From: Arenimonas maotaiensis
GTDB lineage: Bacteria; Pseudomonadota; Gammaproteobacteria; Xanthomonadales; Xanthomonadaceae
DNA: 64,000 nucleotides
Direction: 5' to 3'
Assembly: GCF_014638745.1 (NCBI RefSeq)
Contig: NZ_BMFO01000001.1
Location: 752,263-816,262, forward strand
Positions 25,374-32,828 of the stretch are shown here, piece after piece (position 1 is the stretch's first letter; the number at the start of each line of letters is the position of its first letter). The position numbers were made by a program, and so were the translations under genes. Under the pieces are notes generated by a model that saw only the letters and a list, made by a program, of their open reading frames with translations, made no database searches and had not been told where the DNA came from.

Positions 25374-25970
25374 TTATTTGACCGGCGTGAACTTCAGCGG
25401 ACCGGTGTAGCCGGCCCACGGCGTGGACGCATCGGTCTTGGCGACCACGCTGGTTTCGGCGCCGGTCTGGCCGTTCTGCTCGACGGCGACCAGGATTTCC
25501 GGCATGAAGTAGTTGATGAAGAAGGTGGCGTTCTTGCGGATCACCGGATTGACCTTCAAGGTCACGGTCTGGCCCGGCTCGATGCGGAACGCCATGATGC
25601 CCTCGTTGAAATAGGCGCCCTTATTGAGGATCTTCTCCGGCGAGAACGCCGTGCTCGGGATCAGGCCGATGCCGGTGATCTTGTAGTCGCCGGCCGGCAG
25701 TTCGACGGTCTGCTGCGTGCCGTAGCGGGTGAAGTTGGGGATATCGAAGTTGATGAAGCGCTTGTTGACCATGGTGAACACCACCAGGCCGTCCTTCGCG
25801 CCCCACTCCAGGCCGCCGGATTCCAGCTGCGCCTTGATCTTGGGCTTGAGCTCGATTTCGCTGTTGAAGGCGGCGATGTCGACGGTGAGCTTGCCGGTTT
25901 CCTGGGCGGCGGCGAGGCCGGCGCACAGCAGCAGGGCGGCGGCGGAGAAGGCACGGAGCATGGAGCGCAT
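25374..25970 (-). CDS. Secreted beta-rich protein of unknown family
   Basis: A 198-residue protein I do not recognise. A clear signal peptide (MRSMLRAFSAAALLLCAGLAAAQE) is followed by a probably beta-sandwich mature domain. Charged strands (KLTVDIAAFNSEIELKPKIK), then VVFTMVNKRFINFDIPNFTRY, then LPAGDYKITGIGLIP resemble carbohydrate-binding or transthyretin-like folds often seen in periplasmic or outer-membrane accessory proteins. CAGGGG lies 5-6 bases before the ATG. It sits downstream of another secreted unknown, separated by a terminator, so the two are probably separate units. Confidence 0.75.
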   Translation of the reverse strand: MRSMLRAFSAAALLLCAGLAAAQETGKLTVDIAAFNSEIELKPKIKAQLESGGLEWGAKDGLVVFTMVNKRFINFDIPNFTRYGTQQTVELPAGDYKITGIGLIPSTAFSPEKILNKGAYFNEGIMAFRIEPGQTVTLKVNPVIRKNATFFINYFMPEILVAVEQNGQTGAETSVVAKTDASTPWAGYTGPLKFTPVK

Positions 25971-25995
25971 AAATCCCCTGAGATGTTATCGGATG

Positions 25996-26018
25996 AAAAA
26001 GCCCCGGCATGCCGGGGC
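25996..26018 (-). terminator. Rho-independent terminator
   Basis: On the minus strand a perfect eight-base stem GCCCCGGC/GCCGGGGC with a two-base loop is followed by five T residues. It ends the transcript of the secreted protein gene at 26070-26774. Confidence 0.75.
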
Positions 26019-26069
26019 GGTCGAGGCAACTTTAGCAAGCGCCGGCACGGCCGTCCAGCGCCGGCGGAA

Positions 26070-26774
26070 TCACAGCAGGGCGCGGCTGCCGTCCACGAAA
26101 CGGTCGAGCGCGACGCGCAGTTCCGGCAGCTGCTTCTCGTCGCCGTAGGCGTACAGGAACACCAGGCGGCCGTTCAGCACGGTGACCGCGCCGACGCAGG
26201 AAATCACCGCCTGCTGGACGCCATCCGCGGTCTGCACGCTCATCGGCACGCGCAGGGTGAAGCGCAGCGAACCGGGGTCGTTGCCGTACACCTGCGGCTT
26301 GCCGATTTCGCCATAGTTCACTTCCATCTGGGAGCCGGCGACCTCGCTGAGACGCTCGTTGGCCTTGGCGCTGTCGGCCTTGATCAGCTCGTTGGTGTCC
26401 AGCAGGCCCATGGTCTTGGCGATCTCGACGCGGCCGGCCTGCCAGTCCGCGGCGCTGATCTCGGCGTTCTCGATCGAACGCATGACCTGCACCTGGAAAC
26501 CCGGTCGGCGCAGTTTATCGGCCTTGCCAGCCAGCATGTCGCGGTAGTCGCTTTCGGCGATGAAGTATTCCACCAGGCGGTTGCTTTCCGGCAGCGCGGC
26601 GGCGGTGATGTCGTACAACGGACGCACCGTCAGACTGGTGCGTATGTAGCCGTTCGGCACGGAGACCTTGACCTGCTTGCCGCCCACGTCGAGCGGAACG
26701 ACCTGGTCGGCGGAGGCGAAGGTGGAGTACGCCAGCAGGGCGACGGCGGCGAGAAGTCGGAACGGATGGCGCAT
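26070..26774 (-). CDS. Secreted protein of unknown family
   Basis: A 234-residue exported protein with a signal peptide (RHPFRLLAAVALLAYSTFASA). The mature part begins DQVVPLDVGGKQVKVSVPNGYIR and continues with LTVRPLYDITAAALPESNRLVEYF; a late segment (AVISCVGAVTVLNGRLVFLYAYG) is a hydrophobic beta hairpin. The pattern recalls a family of uncharacterised proteobacterial periplasmic proteins that resemble photosystem-type or lipocalin-like barrels, but I cannot name it. The ATG at 26774 is preferred because GGGG lies seven bases before it and it begins the signal peptide. A terminator follows. Confidence 0.75.
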   Translation of the reverse strand: MRHPFRLLAAVALLAYSTFASADQVVPLDVGGKQVKVSVPNGYIRTSLTVRPLYDITAAALPESNRLVEYFIAESDYRDMLAGKADKLRRPGFQVQVMRSIENAEISAADWQAGRVEIAKTMGLLDTNELIKADSAKANERLSEVAGSQMEVNYGEIGKPQVYGNDPGSLRFTLRVPMSVQTADGVQQAVISCVGAVTVLNGRLVFLYAYGDEKQLPELRVALDRFVDGSRALL

Positions 26775-26823
26775 GGAATTTCCCCGGTTTGTCGTATGGA
26801 TGGAATCAGGCACAGTATGCCAT

Positions 26824-26853
26824 TAAAACAAAAAGCCGCCCGAAGGCGGCTTT
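26824..26853 (-). terminator. Rho-independent terminator of nrdJb
   Basis: On the minus strand the nine-base stem AAAGCCGCC/GGCGGCTTT with a TTCG tetraloop is followed by a T-rich tract (TTTTTGTTTT). It lies 18 bases after the nrdJb stop and closes the ribonucleotide reductase operon. Confidence 0.85.
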
Positions 26854-26871
26854 CCGGTCAGCAAGGACGGC

Positions 26872-27654
26872 TCAGCCGCATTTGCTGTAACCGCAGTTCA
26901 GACAGGTCTGGCAGCCGTCCATCAGCACGAGCGCCTTGGTGCTGCACTTGTGGCACATGGTGGCGGTGGGAGGAAAAGAGGCTCCCTCGCCGGACTGCGA
27001 TGCCGCCTCGTCGGCGCTGGAGCGCCCGGCATCCACGGCGAGGTCGCCCTCAGGAGAGACTGCTTTTTTTTTAGTGCGGTTCTCGTAGGCCGCACGTTTT
27101 TCGGCGATCAGCGCGCGCTGCGCGTCGCTGAGCTCCGGATCCACGATCATGCCGATGGATTTCAGGTGCTCCTCCACCACCGAGCCGATCTCGGCCACGA
27201 TGGAAGGCATGTACACGCCGCCGGCCTTGAAGTAGCCGCCGCGCGGGTCGAACACCGCCTTCATCTCCTCCACCAGGAAGGTCACGTCGCCGCCCTTGCG
27301 GAACACGGCGCTCATGATGCGGGTGATGGCGACCACCCACTGGAAGTGGTCCATGTTCTTGGAGTTGATGAACACCTCGAACGGGCGGCGCAGCTCGTGG
27401 TCGGTGCCCGGGTTGAGCACGATGTCGTTGATGGTCACGTACATGGCGTGCTCCACCAGCGGCGACTTGATCTTGTAGGTGGCGCCGACCAGCGATTCCG
27501 GGCGCTCGACCTTCTCGTGCATGTGGATGATCTCGGCGCCCAGCACGGCCGGCGCGGCGCTCACCGGGGCGGCGGCCGCGGTTTCGGCGGCGGCTTTGTC
27601 TTCGGGCTTCTGCACGCTGTAGGATTTGATTTTTTTTGTAATTTTGATGGCCAT
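26872..27654 (-). CDS. nrdJb: Class II ribonucleotide reductase, C-terminal subunit NrdJb
   Basis: A 260-residue protein matching the C-terminal piece of cobalamin-dependent ribonucleotide reductase, as in the split NrdJa/NrdJb enzyme of Pseudomonas. Residues 45-160 hold the TSCPD-like region (PFEVFINSKNMDHFQWVVA), a variable Ser/Ala-rich linker follows, and the tail MCHKC-x13-C-x2-C-x2-CGYSKCG provides the cysteines that re-reduce the active site or bind zinc. NrdJb is needed with NrdJa for activity. In this high-GC gene there are long A-tracts on the coding strand (9 A near 27064-27072 and 8 A near the start). A terminator follows. Confidence 0.9.
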   Translation of the reverse strand: MAIKITKKIKSYSVQKPEDKAAAETAAAAPVSAAPAVLGAEIIHMHEKVERPESLVGATYKIKSPLVEHAMYVTINDIVLNPGTDHELRRPFEVFINSKNMDHFQWVVAITRIMSAVFRKGGDVTFLVEEMKAVFDPRGGYFKAGGVYMPSIVAEIGSVVEEHLKSIGMIVDPELSDAQRALIAEKRAAYENRTKKKAVSPEGDLAVDAGRSSADEAASQSGEGASFPPTATMCHKCSTKALVLMDGCQTCLNCGYSKCG

Positions 27655-27720
27655 TACTGCTCTGACTCCTGGGTATTCGTGATTCGGACGGCGCGCGCGG
27701 CCGGAGCCGCGCGGCGCGGA

Positions 27721-28191
27721 TTACTTGCCGGCGGACTTCTTCGCCGATTTCTTGGCGGCTTTCTTCGCCGCCGGTTTCTTGCTGACGGCTTTCTTGGCTG
27801 CCGGTTTTTTGGCGGGCGCCTTCTTGGCCGCGGCCTTTTTCACGGTGGCTTTCTTGGCCGCCGCTTTCTTGGCTGGTGCCTTCTTGGCCGCGGCGGCTTT
27901 CTTCTCGAGCTTGGCCTTCACCGACGCGATGGCGTTCTTGACCGCCTTGGCCGCCGCGGAACGCTCGGCCTGGGTGATCGCCTGCTTGACCGCCTTGCCG
28001 GCATCGGAACGCTCGGCCTTGGCGATGGCCTGCTTCACCGCCTTGGCGGCGTCGGAACGCTCGGCCTTGGCGATGGCCTGTTTGACCACCGGCGCGGCCT
28101 TGCGGCCGATCGCGGCGGCGGCTTTTTTGGCCTCCGCCTGCACCTTCTTCACCGCACCCTGCACCGCACTTCCGGACTTCTTCGTTGCCAT
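27721..28191 (-). CDS. Histone H1-like lysine/alanine-rich protein
   Basis: A 156-residue very basic protein of low complexity. Residues 36-83 are three tandem 16-residue repeats of the form [16 protein letters not shown] with a degenerate fourth to residue 99. From residue 100 the chain is a (P/A)AKK tail of the H1/Hc1/AlgP type. Such proteins bind and compact DNA without sequence specificity. It lies between nrdJa (about 45 bases upstream) and nrdJb (about 65 bases downstream) on the same strand, so it should share the nrd transcript. Expression with dNTP synthesis would fit a role in DNA replication or packaging, but that is inference. Confidence 0.88.
   Translation of the reverse strand: MATKKSGSAVQGAVKKVQAEAKKAAAAIGRKAAPVVKQAIAKAERSDAAKAVKQAIAKAERSDAGKAVKQAITQAERSAAAKAVKNAIASVKAKLEKKAAAAKKAPAKKAAAKKATVKKAAAKKAPAKKPAAKKAVSKKPAAKKAAKKSAKKSAGK
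27943..28086 (-). repeat. Three tandem 48-base coding repeats
   Basis: Three in-frame copies of a 48-base unit encode the 16-residue repeats of the H1-like protein. The first two copies differ at only a few bases; the third is more diverged. Copy number is likely to vary between strains by slippage or recombination. Confidence 0.8.
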
Positions 28192-28236
28192 CGCATCACC
28201 CCCCGTCGGGATTCTAGGAACTTGCCGTGGAACCGC

Positions 28237-30399
28237 TCAGAACTTGCCGTAGTAACCTTCTTTCAGGGCGTCGAACAGGTTGGCGGCGGTGTGCATCTCG
28301 CCGTCGTATTCGATTTCCTCGTTGCCCTTGACCTCGACCACGGAACCGTCCTCGAGCTCGAAGCGGTAGGTGGTGTTCTCCAGGTCGGACTCCTTGACCA
28401 GCACGCCCTGGAAGGCGGCCGGGTTGAAGCGGAACGTGGTGCAGCCCTTCAGGCCCTGCTGGTGGGCGTAGGTGTAGATGTCCTTGAAGTCCTCGTACGG
28501 ATAGTTGGTCGGCACGTTGGCGGTCTTCGAGATCGAGGAGTCGATCCACTTCTGCGAGGCGGCCTGGATGTCGACGTGCTCCTTCGGCGAGATGTCGTCG
28601 GCGGCCACGAAGTACTCCGGCAACGCGGCTTCCGGATCGGCGCTGTAGGGCATCGCCTTGGCGTTGACCAGCTCGCGGTAGGCCAACAGCTCGTAGCTGT
28701 AGACTTCCACTTTTTCCTTGGACTTCTTGCCTTCGCGGATCACGTTGCGGCTGTAGTGGTGCGCGAAGCTCGGTTCGATGCCGTTGGAGGCGTTGTTGGC
28801 CAGCGACAGCGAGATGGTGCCGGTCGGCGCGATCGAGCTGTGGTGGGTGAAGCGCGAGCCCTTCTCGGCCAGCTGCGCCACCAGTTCCGGCGCCACCGTG
28901 GCCACGCGCTGCATGTAGCGCGAGTACTTGGCGTGCAGCACGCGGCCCTTGATCTTCTGGCCGACCTTCCAGCCGTCGGCCTTCATTTCCGGACGTTTGC
29001 GCAGCATCTCGGCGGTGACCTTGAAGTCCTCGTCCATGATCGGCGCCGGGCCCTTCTCTTCGGCCAGCGCCAAGCCTACTTCCCAGCCGGCCAGCGCCAT
29101 CTCGCGCGAGACCTGCTCGGTGAATTCCAGACTCTGCTCGGAACCGTATTTCATGCGCAACATGGTCAGCGTGCTGCCCAGGCCCAAAAAGCCCATGCCG
29201 TGGCGGCGCTTGCGCATGATTTCGTTGCGCTGCTGCTCCAGCGGCAGGCCGTTGATCTCGACCACGTTGTCGAGCATGCGGGTGAACACACGCACCACTT
29301 CCTTGTATTCGTCCCAGTCGAACGCGGCCTGGTCGGTGAACGGATGGCGCACGAACAGGGTCAGGTTGACCGAACCCAGCAGGCAGGCGCCGTACGGCGG
29401 CAACGGCTGCTCGCCGCAGGGGTTGGTGGCGCGGATGTTCTCGCACCACCAGTTGTTGTTCATCTCGTTGACGCGGTCGATCAGGATGAAGCCGGGCTCG
29501 GCGAAATCGTAGGTCGAGGCCATGATCCGGTTCCACAGCTGGCGGGCGCGGATATGGCCGTAGATCTTGCAGGCCACCAGGCCGTCGTCGCGGGTGACGT
29601 AGCCGGCGGTCACCGGCCAGTCGCGCCAGACCACCTTGGCGGCATCGTTCAGGTCGATGTCGCCCTGCTCCTTGACGCTGACCGGGAACACCAGCGGCCA
29701 GTCGGCGTCCTTGGCCACCGCGTCCATGAAGCCGTCGGTGATCAGCAGGCTGAGGTTGAACTGGCGCAGTCGGCCGTCCTCGCGCTTGGCGCCGATGAAT
29801 TCCTTGACGTCCGGGTGCGAGACGTCGAAGGTGCCCATCTGCGCGCCGCGGCGGCCGCCGGCCGAGGACACGGTGAAGCACATCTTGTCGTAGATATCCA
29901 TGAACGACAGCGGGCCGGAGGTGTGCGCGCCGGCGCCGGACACGTACGCGCCGCGCGGACGCAGGGTGGAGAATTCGTAGCCGATGCCGCAACCGGCCTT
30001 CAGGGTCAGGCCGGCTTCATGCACCTTGTCCAGGATGCCGTCCATCGAATCGGGGATGGTGCCGGACACGGTGCAGTTGATGGTGCTGGTGGCCGGCTTG
30101 TGTTCCAGCGCGCCGGCGTTGGAGGTGATGCGGCCGGCGGGAATCGCCCCGCGGCGAAGCGCCCACAGGAAGCGCTCGTTCCAATAGGCCTGACGCTCGG
30201 CGTCCGGCTCGGCGTCCGACAGCGCCTTGGCGACGCGGCGGTAGGTGTCGTCGATGGTCAGGTCGACCGGGGTGCCGTTCTTCGCCTTCAGGCGGTACTT
30301 CTTGTCCCAGATGTCCAAGGAGGCCGGCTGCAGCGGCAAGGCGTCGGTGTTCGGGGCGGGCACGCTTGCGGGAACGGCTTCCAGGCGGGGTGTACTCAT
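28237..30399 (-). CDS. nrdJa: Adenosylcobalamin-dependent ribonucleotide reductase, catalytic subunit NrdJa
   Basis: A 720-residue class II ribonucleoside-diphosphate reductase large piece, converting NDPs to dNDPs with a cobalamin-generated thiyl radical and no oxygen requirement. Recognisable features are STINCTVSGTIPDS with Cys109, GGRRGAQMGTFDVSHPDV (180-198), and the active-site NPCGEQPLPPYGAC (326-339). The C-terminal redox cysteines are missing here and are supplied by the NrdJb gene downstream, the split arrangement known from Pseudomonas. The ATG at 30399 is chosen because GGGAGA lies about 10 bases before it. A strong promoter and two NrdR boxes lie upstream. No cobalamin riboswitch is visible. 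Confidence 0.95.
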   Translation of the reverse strand: MSTPRLEAVPASVPAPNTDALPLQPASLDIWDKKYRLKAKNGTPVDLTIDDTYRRVAKALSDAEPDAERQAYWNERFLWALRRGAIPAGRITSNAGALEHKPATSTINCTVSGTIPDSMDGILDKVHEAGLTLKAGCGIGYEFSTLRPRGAYVSGAGAHTSGPLSFMDIYDKMCFTVSSAGGRRGAQMGTFDVSHPDVKEFIGAKREDGRLRQFNLSLLITDGFMDAVAKDADWPLVFPVSVKEQGDIDLNDAAKVVWRDWPVTAGYVTRDDGLVACKIYGHIRARQLWNRIMASTYDFAEPGFILIDRVNEMNNNWWCENIRATNPCGEQPLPPYGACLLGSVNLTLFVRHPFTDQAAFDWDEYKEVVRVFTRMLDNVVEINGLPLEQQRNEIMRKRRHGMGFLGLGSTLTMLRMKYGSEQSLEFTEQVSREMALAGWEVGLALAEEKGPAPIMDEDFKVTAEMLRKRPEMKADGWKVGQKIKGRVLHAKYSRYMQRVATVAPELVAQLAEKGSRFTHHSSIAPTGTISLSLANNASNGIEPSFAHHYSRNVIREGKKSKEKVEVYSYELLAYRELVNAKAMPYSADPEAALPEYFVAADDISPKEHVDIQAASQKWIDSSISKTANVPTNYPYEDFKDIYTYAHQQGLKGCTTFRFNPAAFQGVLVKESDLENTTYRFELEDGSVVEVKGNEEIEYDGEMHTAANLFDALKEGYYGKF

Positions 30400-30453
30400 G
30401 AGTTGCTTATCTCCCTGATAATTCGATGGATTCCAGCACATCTGTGCCGCCCC

Positions 30454-30469
30454 GTACTACATATTGGGG
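30454..30469. promoter_or_regulatory. Putative NrdR box (distal half of a pair)
   Basis: GTACTACATATTGGGG matches the NrdR consensus at about 11 of 16 positions, including the central ATAT. It begins exactly 31 bases from the better box at 30485, the three-turn spacing typical of paired NrdR sites. Confidence 0.55.
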
Positions 30470-30484
30470 TTTATCGTTTTAAAA

Positions 30485-30500
30485 ACACAAGATGTTGTGT
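30485..30500. promoter_or_regulatory. NrdR box
   Basis: ACACAAGATGTTGTGT is a near-perfect palindrome matching the NrdR box. It lies just after the predicted transcription start of nrdJa (near 30505 on the minus strand), where bound NrdR would block transcription when dATP is plentiful. The nrdR gene itself is not in this window. Confidence 0.8.
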
Positions 30501-30511
30501 TTCCTCTGCGT

Positions 30512-30540
30512 ACATTAAACACCTGTCGGAGGCCTGTCAA
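30512..30540 (-). promoter_or_regulatory. nrdJ operon promoter
   Basis: On the minus strand a perfect TTGACA (30535-30540) and TAATGT (30512-30517) are separated by 17 bases, a strong sigma-70 promoter. Both NrdR boxes lie immediately downstream, in the leader of about 105 bases before the ATG. Confidence 0.75.
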
Positions 30541-30682
30541 CCGGAAAATTGTCACCCCGTGTCAATTCATATTGCTTTAATAAACAGCCGGATAGACTGG
30601 TTTTACAGGCGTGGAACCGGGCGTGAATCCGGGAATTTTTCGTGCTTGCTATACTTCCCAACCCACCGATTCGAGGTCGATC

Positions 30683-32089
30683 ATGCGCCCTACCCTGCGA
30701 ACCGTCGCCTTCGCCCTGTTGGGCACCGCCACCGGCGCCCTGGCCGCCGGCCTGTACTTCAGCCAAGCGCCGGCACCGGCCGAAACCGGCAAGGTGCCGG
30801 AATGGGGCATTCCCGCCGCGCAAGCGGCCGGCACGCCCGGCACCGGCCAAGCGATGCCGACCTTGGCGCCGATGCTGGACAAGGTCACGCCCTCGGTGGT
30901 CAACATCTACACCAAGCAACGCGTGCGGGTGAACAATCCGATCGCCGAATTCTTCGGCGGCGGCCGCTATCCGCAGGAGCGCATCTCGCAATCGCTGGGT
31001 TCGGGCGTGATCGTGGACGCCGCGCGCGGCCTGATCCTGACCAACAACCACGTGGTCGAAGGCGCCGACGAGGTCTCGGTCAGCCTGACCGACGGCCGCA
31101 CCTTCGAGGCGCAGCCGGTGGGCTCCGACCCGGACACCGACATCGCGGTCATCCGCATTTCCGCCACCGGCCTGCAGGCGCTGCCGATGGCCGATTCGGC
31201 CAAGCTGCGGGTCGGCGACTACGTGGTCGCGGTCGGCAATCCGTTCGGCCTGGGCCAGACCGTCACCAGCGGCATCGTCTCGGCCGTCGGCCGCAGCGGC
31301 CTGCAGGGCCTGGGCTACCAGAACTTCATCCAGACCGACGCCTCGATCAACCCCGGCAATTCCGGCGGCGCGCTGGTCAACCTCAACGGCGAACTGGTCG
31401 GCATCAACGTGGCCAGCTTCAACCCGCGCGGCAGCGCGGCCGGCAACATCGGCCTGGGCTTCGCCATCCCGTCGAACCTGGCCAAGGAGATCATGCGCCA
31501 GCTGATGGCCTACGGCGAAGTGCGGCGCGGCTCGCTGGGACTGGACGCGGAAACCGCGCAGACCACCGAGCAGCCGTTCGTCAAAGGCGCGATGGTGACC
31601 CGCGTGTACCGCGGCAGCCCGGCCGAGGCCGCCGGCATCCGGCCCGGCGACGTCATCCTGCAGGCCAACGGCCAGCGCATCGAAAGCGGCGAAGCGCTCA
31701 GCAATCTGGAGGGCCTGCTGCCGCTGAACGCGCCGGTGCGCCTGCAGCTGATGCGCGGCGCGCAACGGCTGGAACTCAGCGCGCAGCTGAAAGCCGCGCC
31801 CAAGGAACTCGACGCCGGACAGCTGGATCCGCGCCTGGCCGGCGCGGTGCTGATCGACACGCCCGAGCGCTACCGGCAGACCGGCATGCGCGGCGTCATC
31901 GTCAGCAAGGTGGCCGGCGGCAGCCGGGCCGAGCGCAACGGCCTGGAGGCCGGCGACCGCATCCTGGTGCTGAACCGGCAGTCGGTGGCCGATCTGGCCG
32001 GCCTGCGCGCGCTGCTGTCAGCCAGCCCGCGCCGGCTCGAGCTCGGCCTGGCGCGCGGCCGGCAGTCGGGCTATCTGGAGATGCGCTGA
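30683..32089 (+). CDS. DegP/DegQ-type periplasmic serine protease
   Basis: A 468-residue HtrA-family protease and chaperone that degrades misfolded envelope proteins. An N-terminal hydrophobic segment (7-24) exports or anchors it. The trypsin-like domain carries the triad His123 (TNNHVVEG), Asp153 (DTDIAV) and Ser227 (GNSGGAL). Two PDZ domains follow (about 285-360 and 385-465). The ATG at 30683 is preferred because GAGGT lies six bases before it and the product begins with a good signal. It stands alone, divergent from nrdJa. MucD, DegP and DegQ cannot be separated by sequence here. Confidence 0.93.
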   Translation: MRPTLRTVAFALLGTATGALAAGLYFSQAPAPAETGKVPEWGIPAAQAAGTPGTGQAMPTLAPMLDKVTPSVVNIYTKQRVRVNNPIAEFFGGGRYPQERISQSLGSGVIVDAARGLILTNNHVVEGADEVSVSLTDGRTFEAQPVGSDPDTDIAVIRISATGLQALPMADSAKLRVGDYVVAVGNPFGLGQTVTSGIVSAVGRSGLQGLGYQNFIQTDASINPGNSGGALVNLNGELVGINVASFNPRGSAAGNIGLGFAIPSNLAKEIMRQLMAYGEVRRGSLGLDAETAQTTEQPFVKGAMVTRVYRGSPAEAAGIRPGDVILQANGQRIESGEALSNLEGLLPLNAPVRLQLMRGAQRLELSAQLKAAPKELDAGQLDPRLAGAVLIDTPERYRQTGMRGVIVSKVAGGSRAERNGLEAGDRILVLNRQSVADLAGLRALLSASPRRLELGLARGRQSGYLEMR

Positions 32090-32132
32090 AAAACACGGGG
32101 CCTGCACGCGCTTCGCGGTATCCTAAGCGCCT

Positions 32133-32828
32133 ATGCCCGCCATCAAAGCCCTCAGTCTCGATCTCGACGACACCCTCTGGCCGATCTGGCCGATCATCGA
32201 GCGCGCCGAAACCGCGCTGCACGAATTCCTGCTGGTGCACGCGCCGGCCACCGCCGCGCAGTTCCCGATTCCGGCCATGCGCCACGTGCGCGAGCAGATC
32301 GCGCAGGCGCATCCGGAGCTGGCGCACGACTTCACCGCCCAGCGCAAGCTGTCGCTACAGCACGCGTTCCGGCTCTCGGGCGAATCCGAGGCGCTGGTCG
32401 ATCCGGCGTTCGACGCCTTCTTCCGCGCCCGCAACGACGTCACCCTGTACGAGGACTGCCTGCCGGCGCTGGAGCGCCTGGCCGCGCGCTTCCCGCTGAT
32501 CGCACTGACCAACGGCAACGCCGACCTGCAACGCACCGGCATCGGCCACTTCTTCCTCGGCTGCGTGTCGGCGCGCGACATCGGCCACGCCAAACCGCAT
32601 GCGCCGATCTTCGAAGCCACCCGCCGCCGTCTCGACCTCGACGCCGCGCAGATCCTGCATGTCGGCGACGACCCCTGGCTGGACGTGCAGGGCGCGCACG
32701 GCGCCGGCTTCCGCTCGGCCTGGATCAACCGCACCGAAGCGGTCTGGCCGGCGGACATCGCCGCCGCGCACGTCACCGTCACCGACCTCACGCAACTGGC
32801 CGACTGGCTGGAGGAGAACGCCGCATGA
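32133..32828 (+). CDS. HAD-superfamily phosphatase (YigB/YjjG-like)
   Basis: A 231-residue cytoplasmic hydrolase. Motif I is LDLDDTLWP (about residues 8-16), followed by a helical cap (20-95), motif II ALTNGNAD (about 126-133), motif III lysine in GHAKPHAPIF, and motif IV HVGDDPWLDV. This pattern fits subclass IA enzymes such as FMN or nucleotide 5'-phosphatases. The gene starts 44 bases after the protease gene and overlaps the aminopeptidase gene by four bases (ATGA), so the pair is coupled. The substrate is unknown. Confidence 0.87.
   Translation: MPAIKALSLDLDDTLWPIWPIIERAETALHEFLLVHAPATAAQFPIPAMRHVREQIAQAHPELAHDFTAQRKLSLQHAFRLSGESEALVDPAFDAFFRARNDVTLYEDCLPALERLAARFPLIALTNGNADLQRTGIGHFFLGCVSARDIGHAKPHAPIFEATRRRLDLDAAQILHVGDDPWLDVQGAHGAGFRSAWINRTEAVWPADIAAAHVTVTDLTQLADWLEENAA

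Noticed and set aside
27724..28086. Short repeats that could suggest a CRISPR or VNTR locus
   Set aside because: The repeats are in frame, contiguous without spacers and encode the H1-like protein, so this is a coding tandem repeat.
28218..28251. Short duplication AACTTGCCGT around the nrdJa stop
   Set aside because: Ten matching bases across two copies, one in the last codons and one just after the stop; too short to treat as a mobile-element footprint.
30400..30682. Search for a cobalamin riboswitch upstream of the B12-dependent reductase
   Set aside because: No B12-box-like GCCACTG sequence or extended conserved structure is visible; regulation is better explained by the NrdR boxes.
26950..32499. 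A very long plus-strand open frame (about 1,849 codons) over the nrdJ operon and the DegP gene
   Set aside because: It is antisense to nrdJb, H1-like and nrdJa and runs in the wrong frame of the protease gene. Its product is low-complexity Arg/Gly/Ala/Val and has no domain. Long antisense open frames are expected at this GC content.
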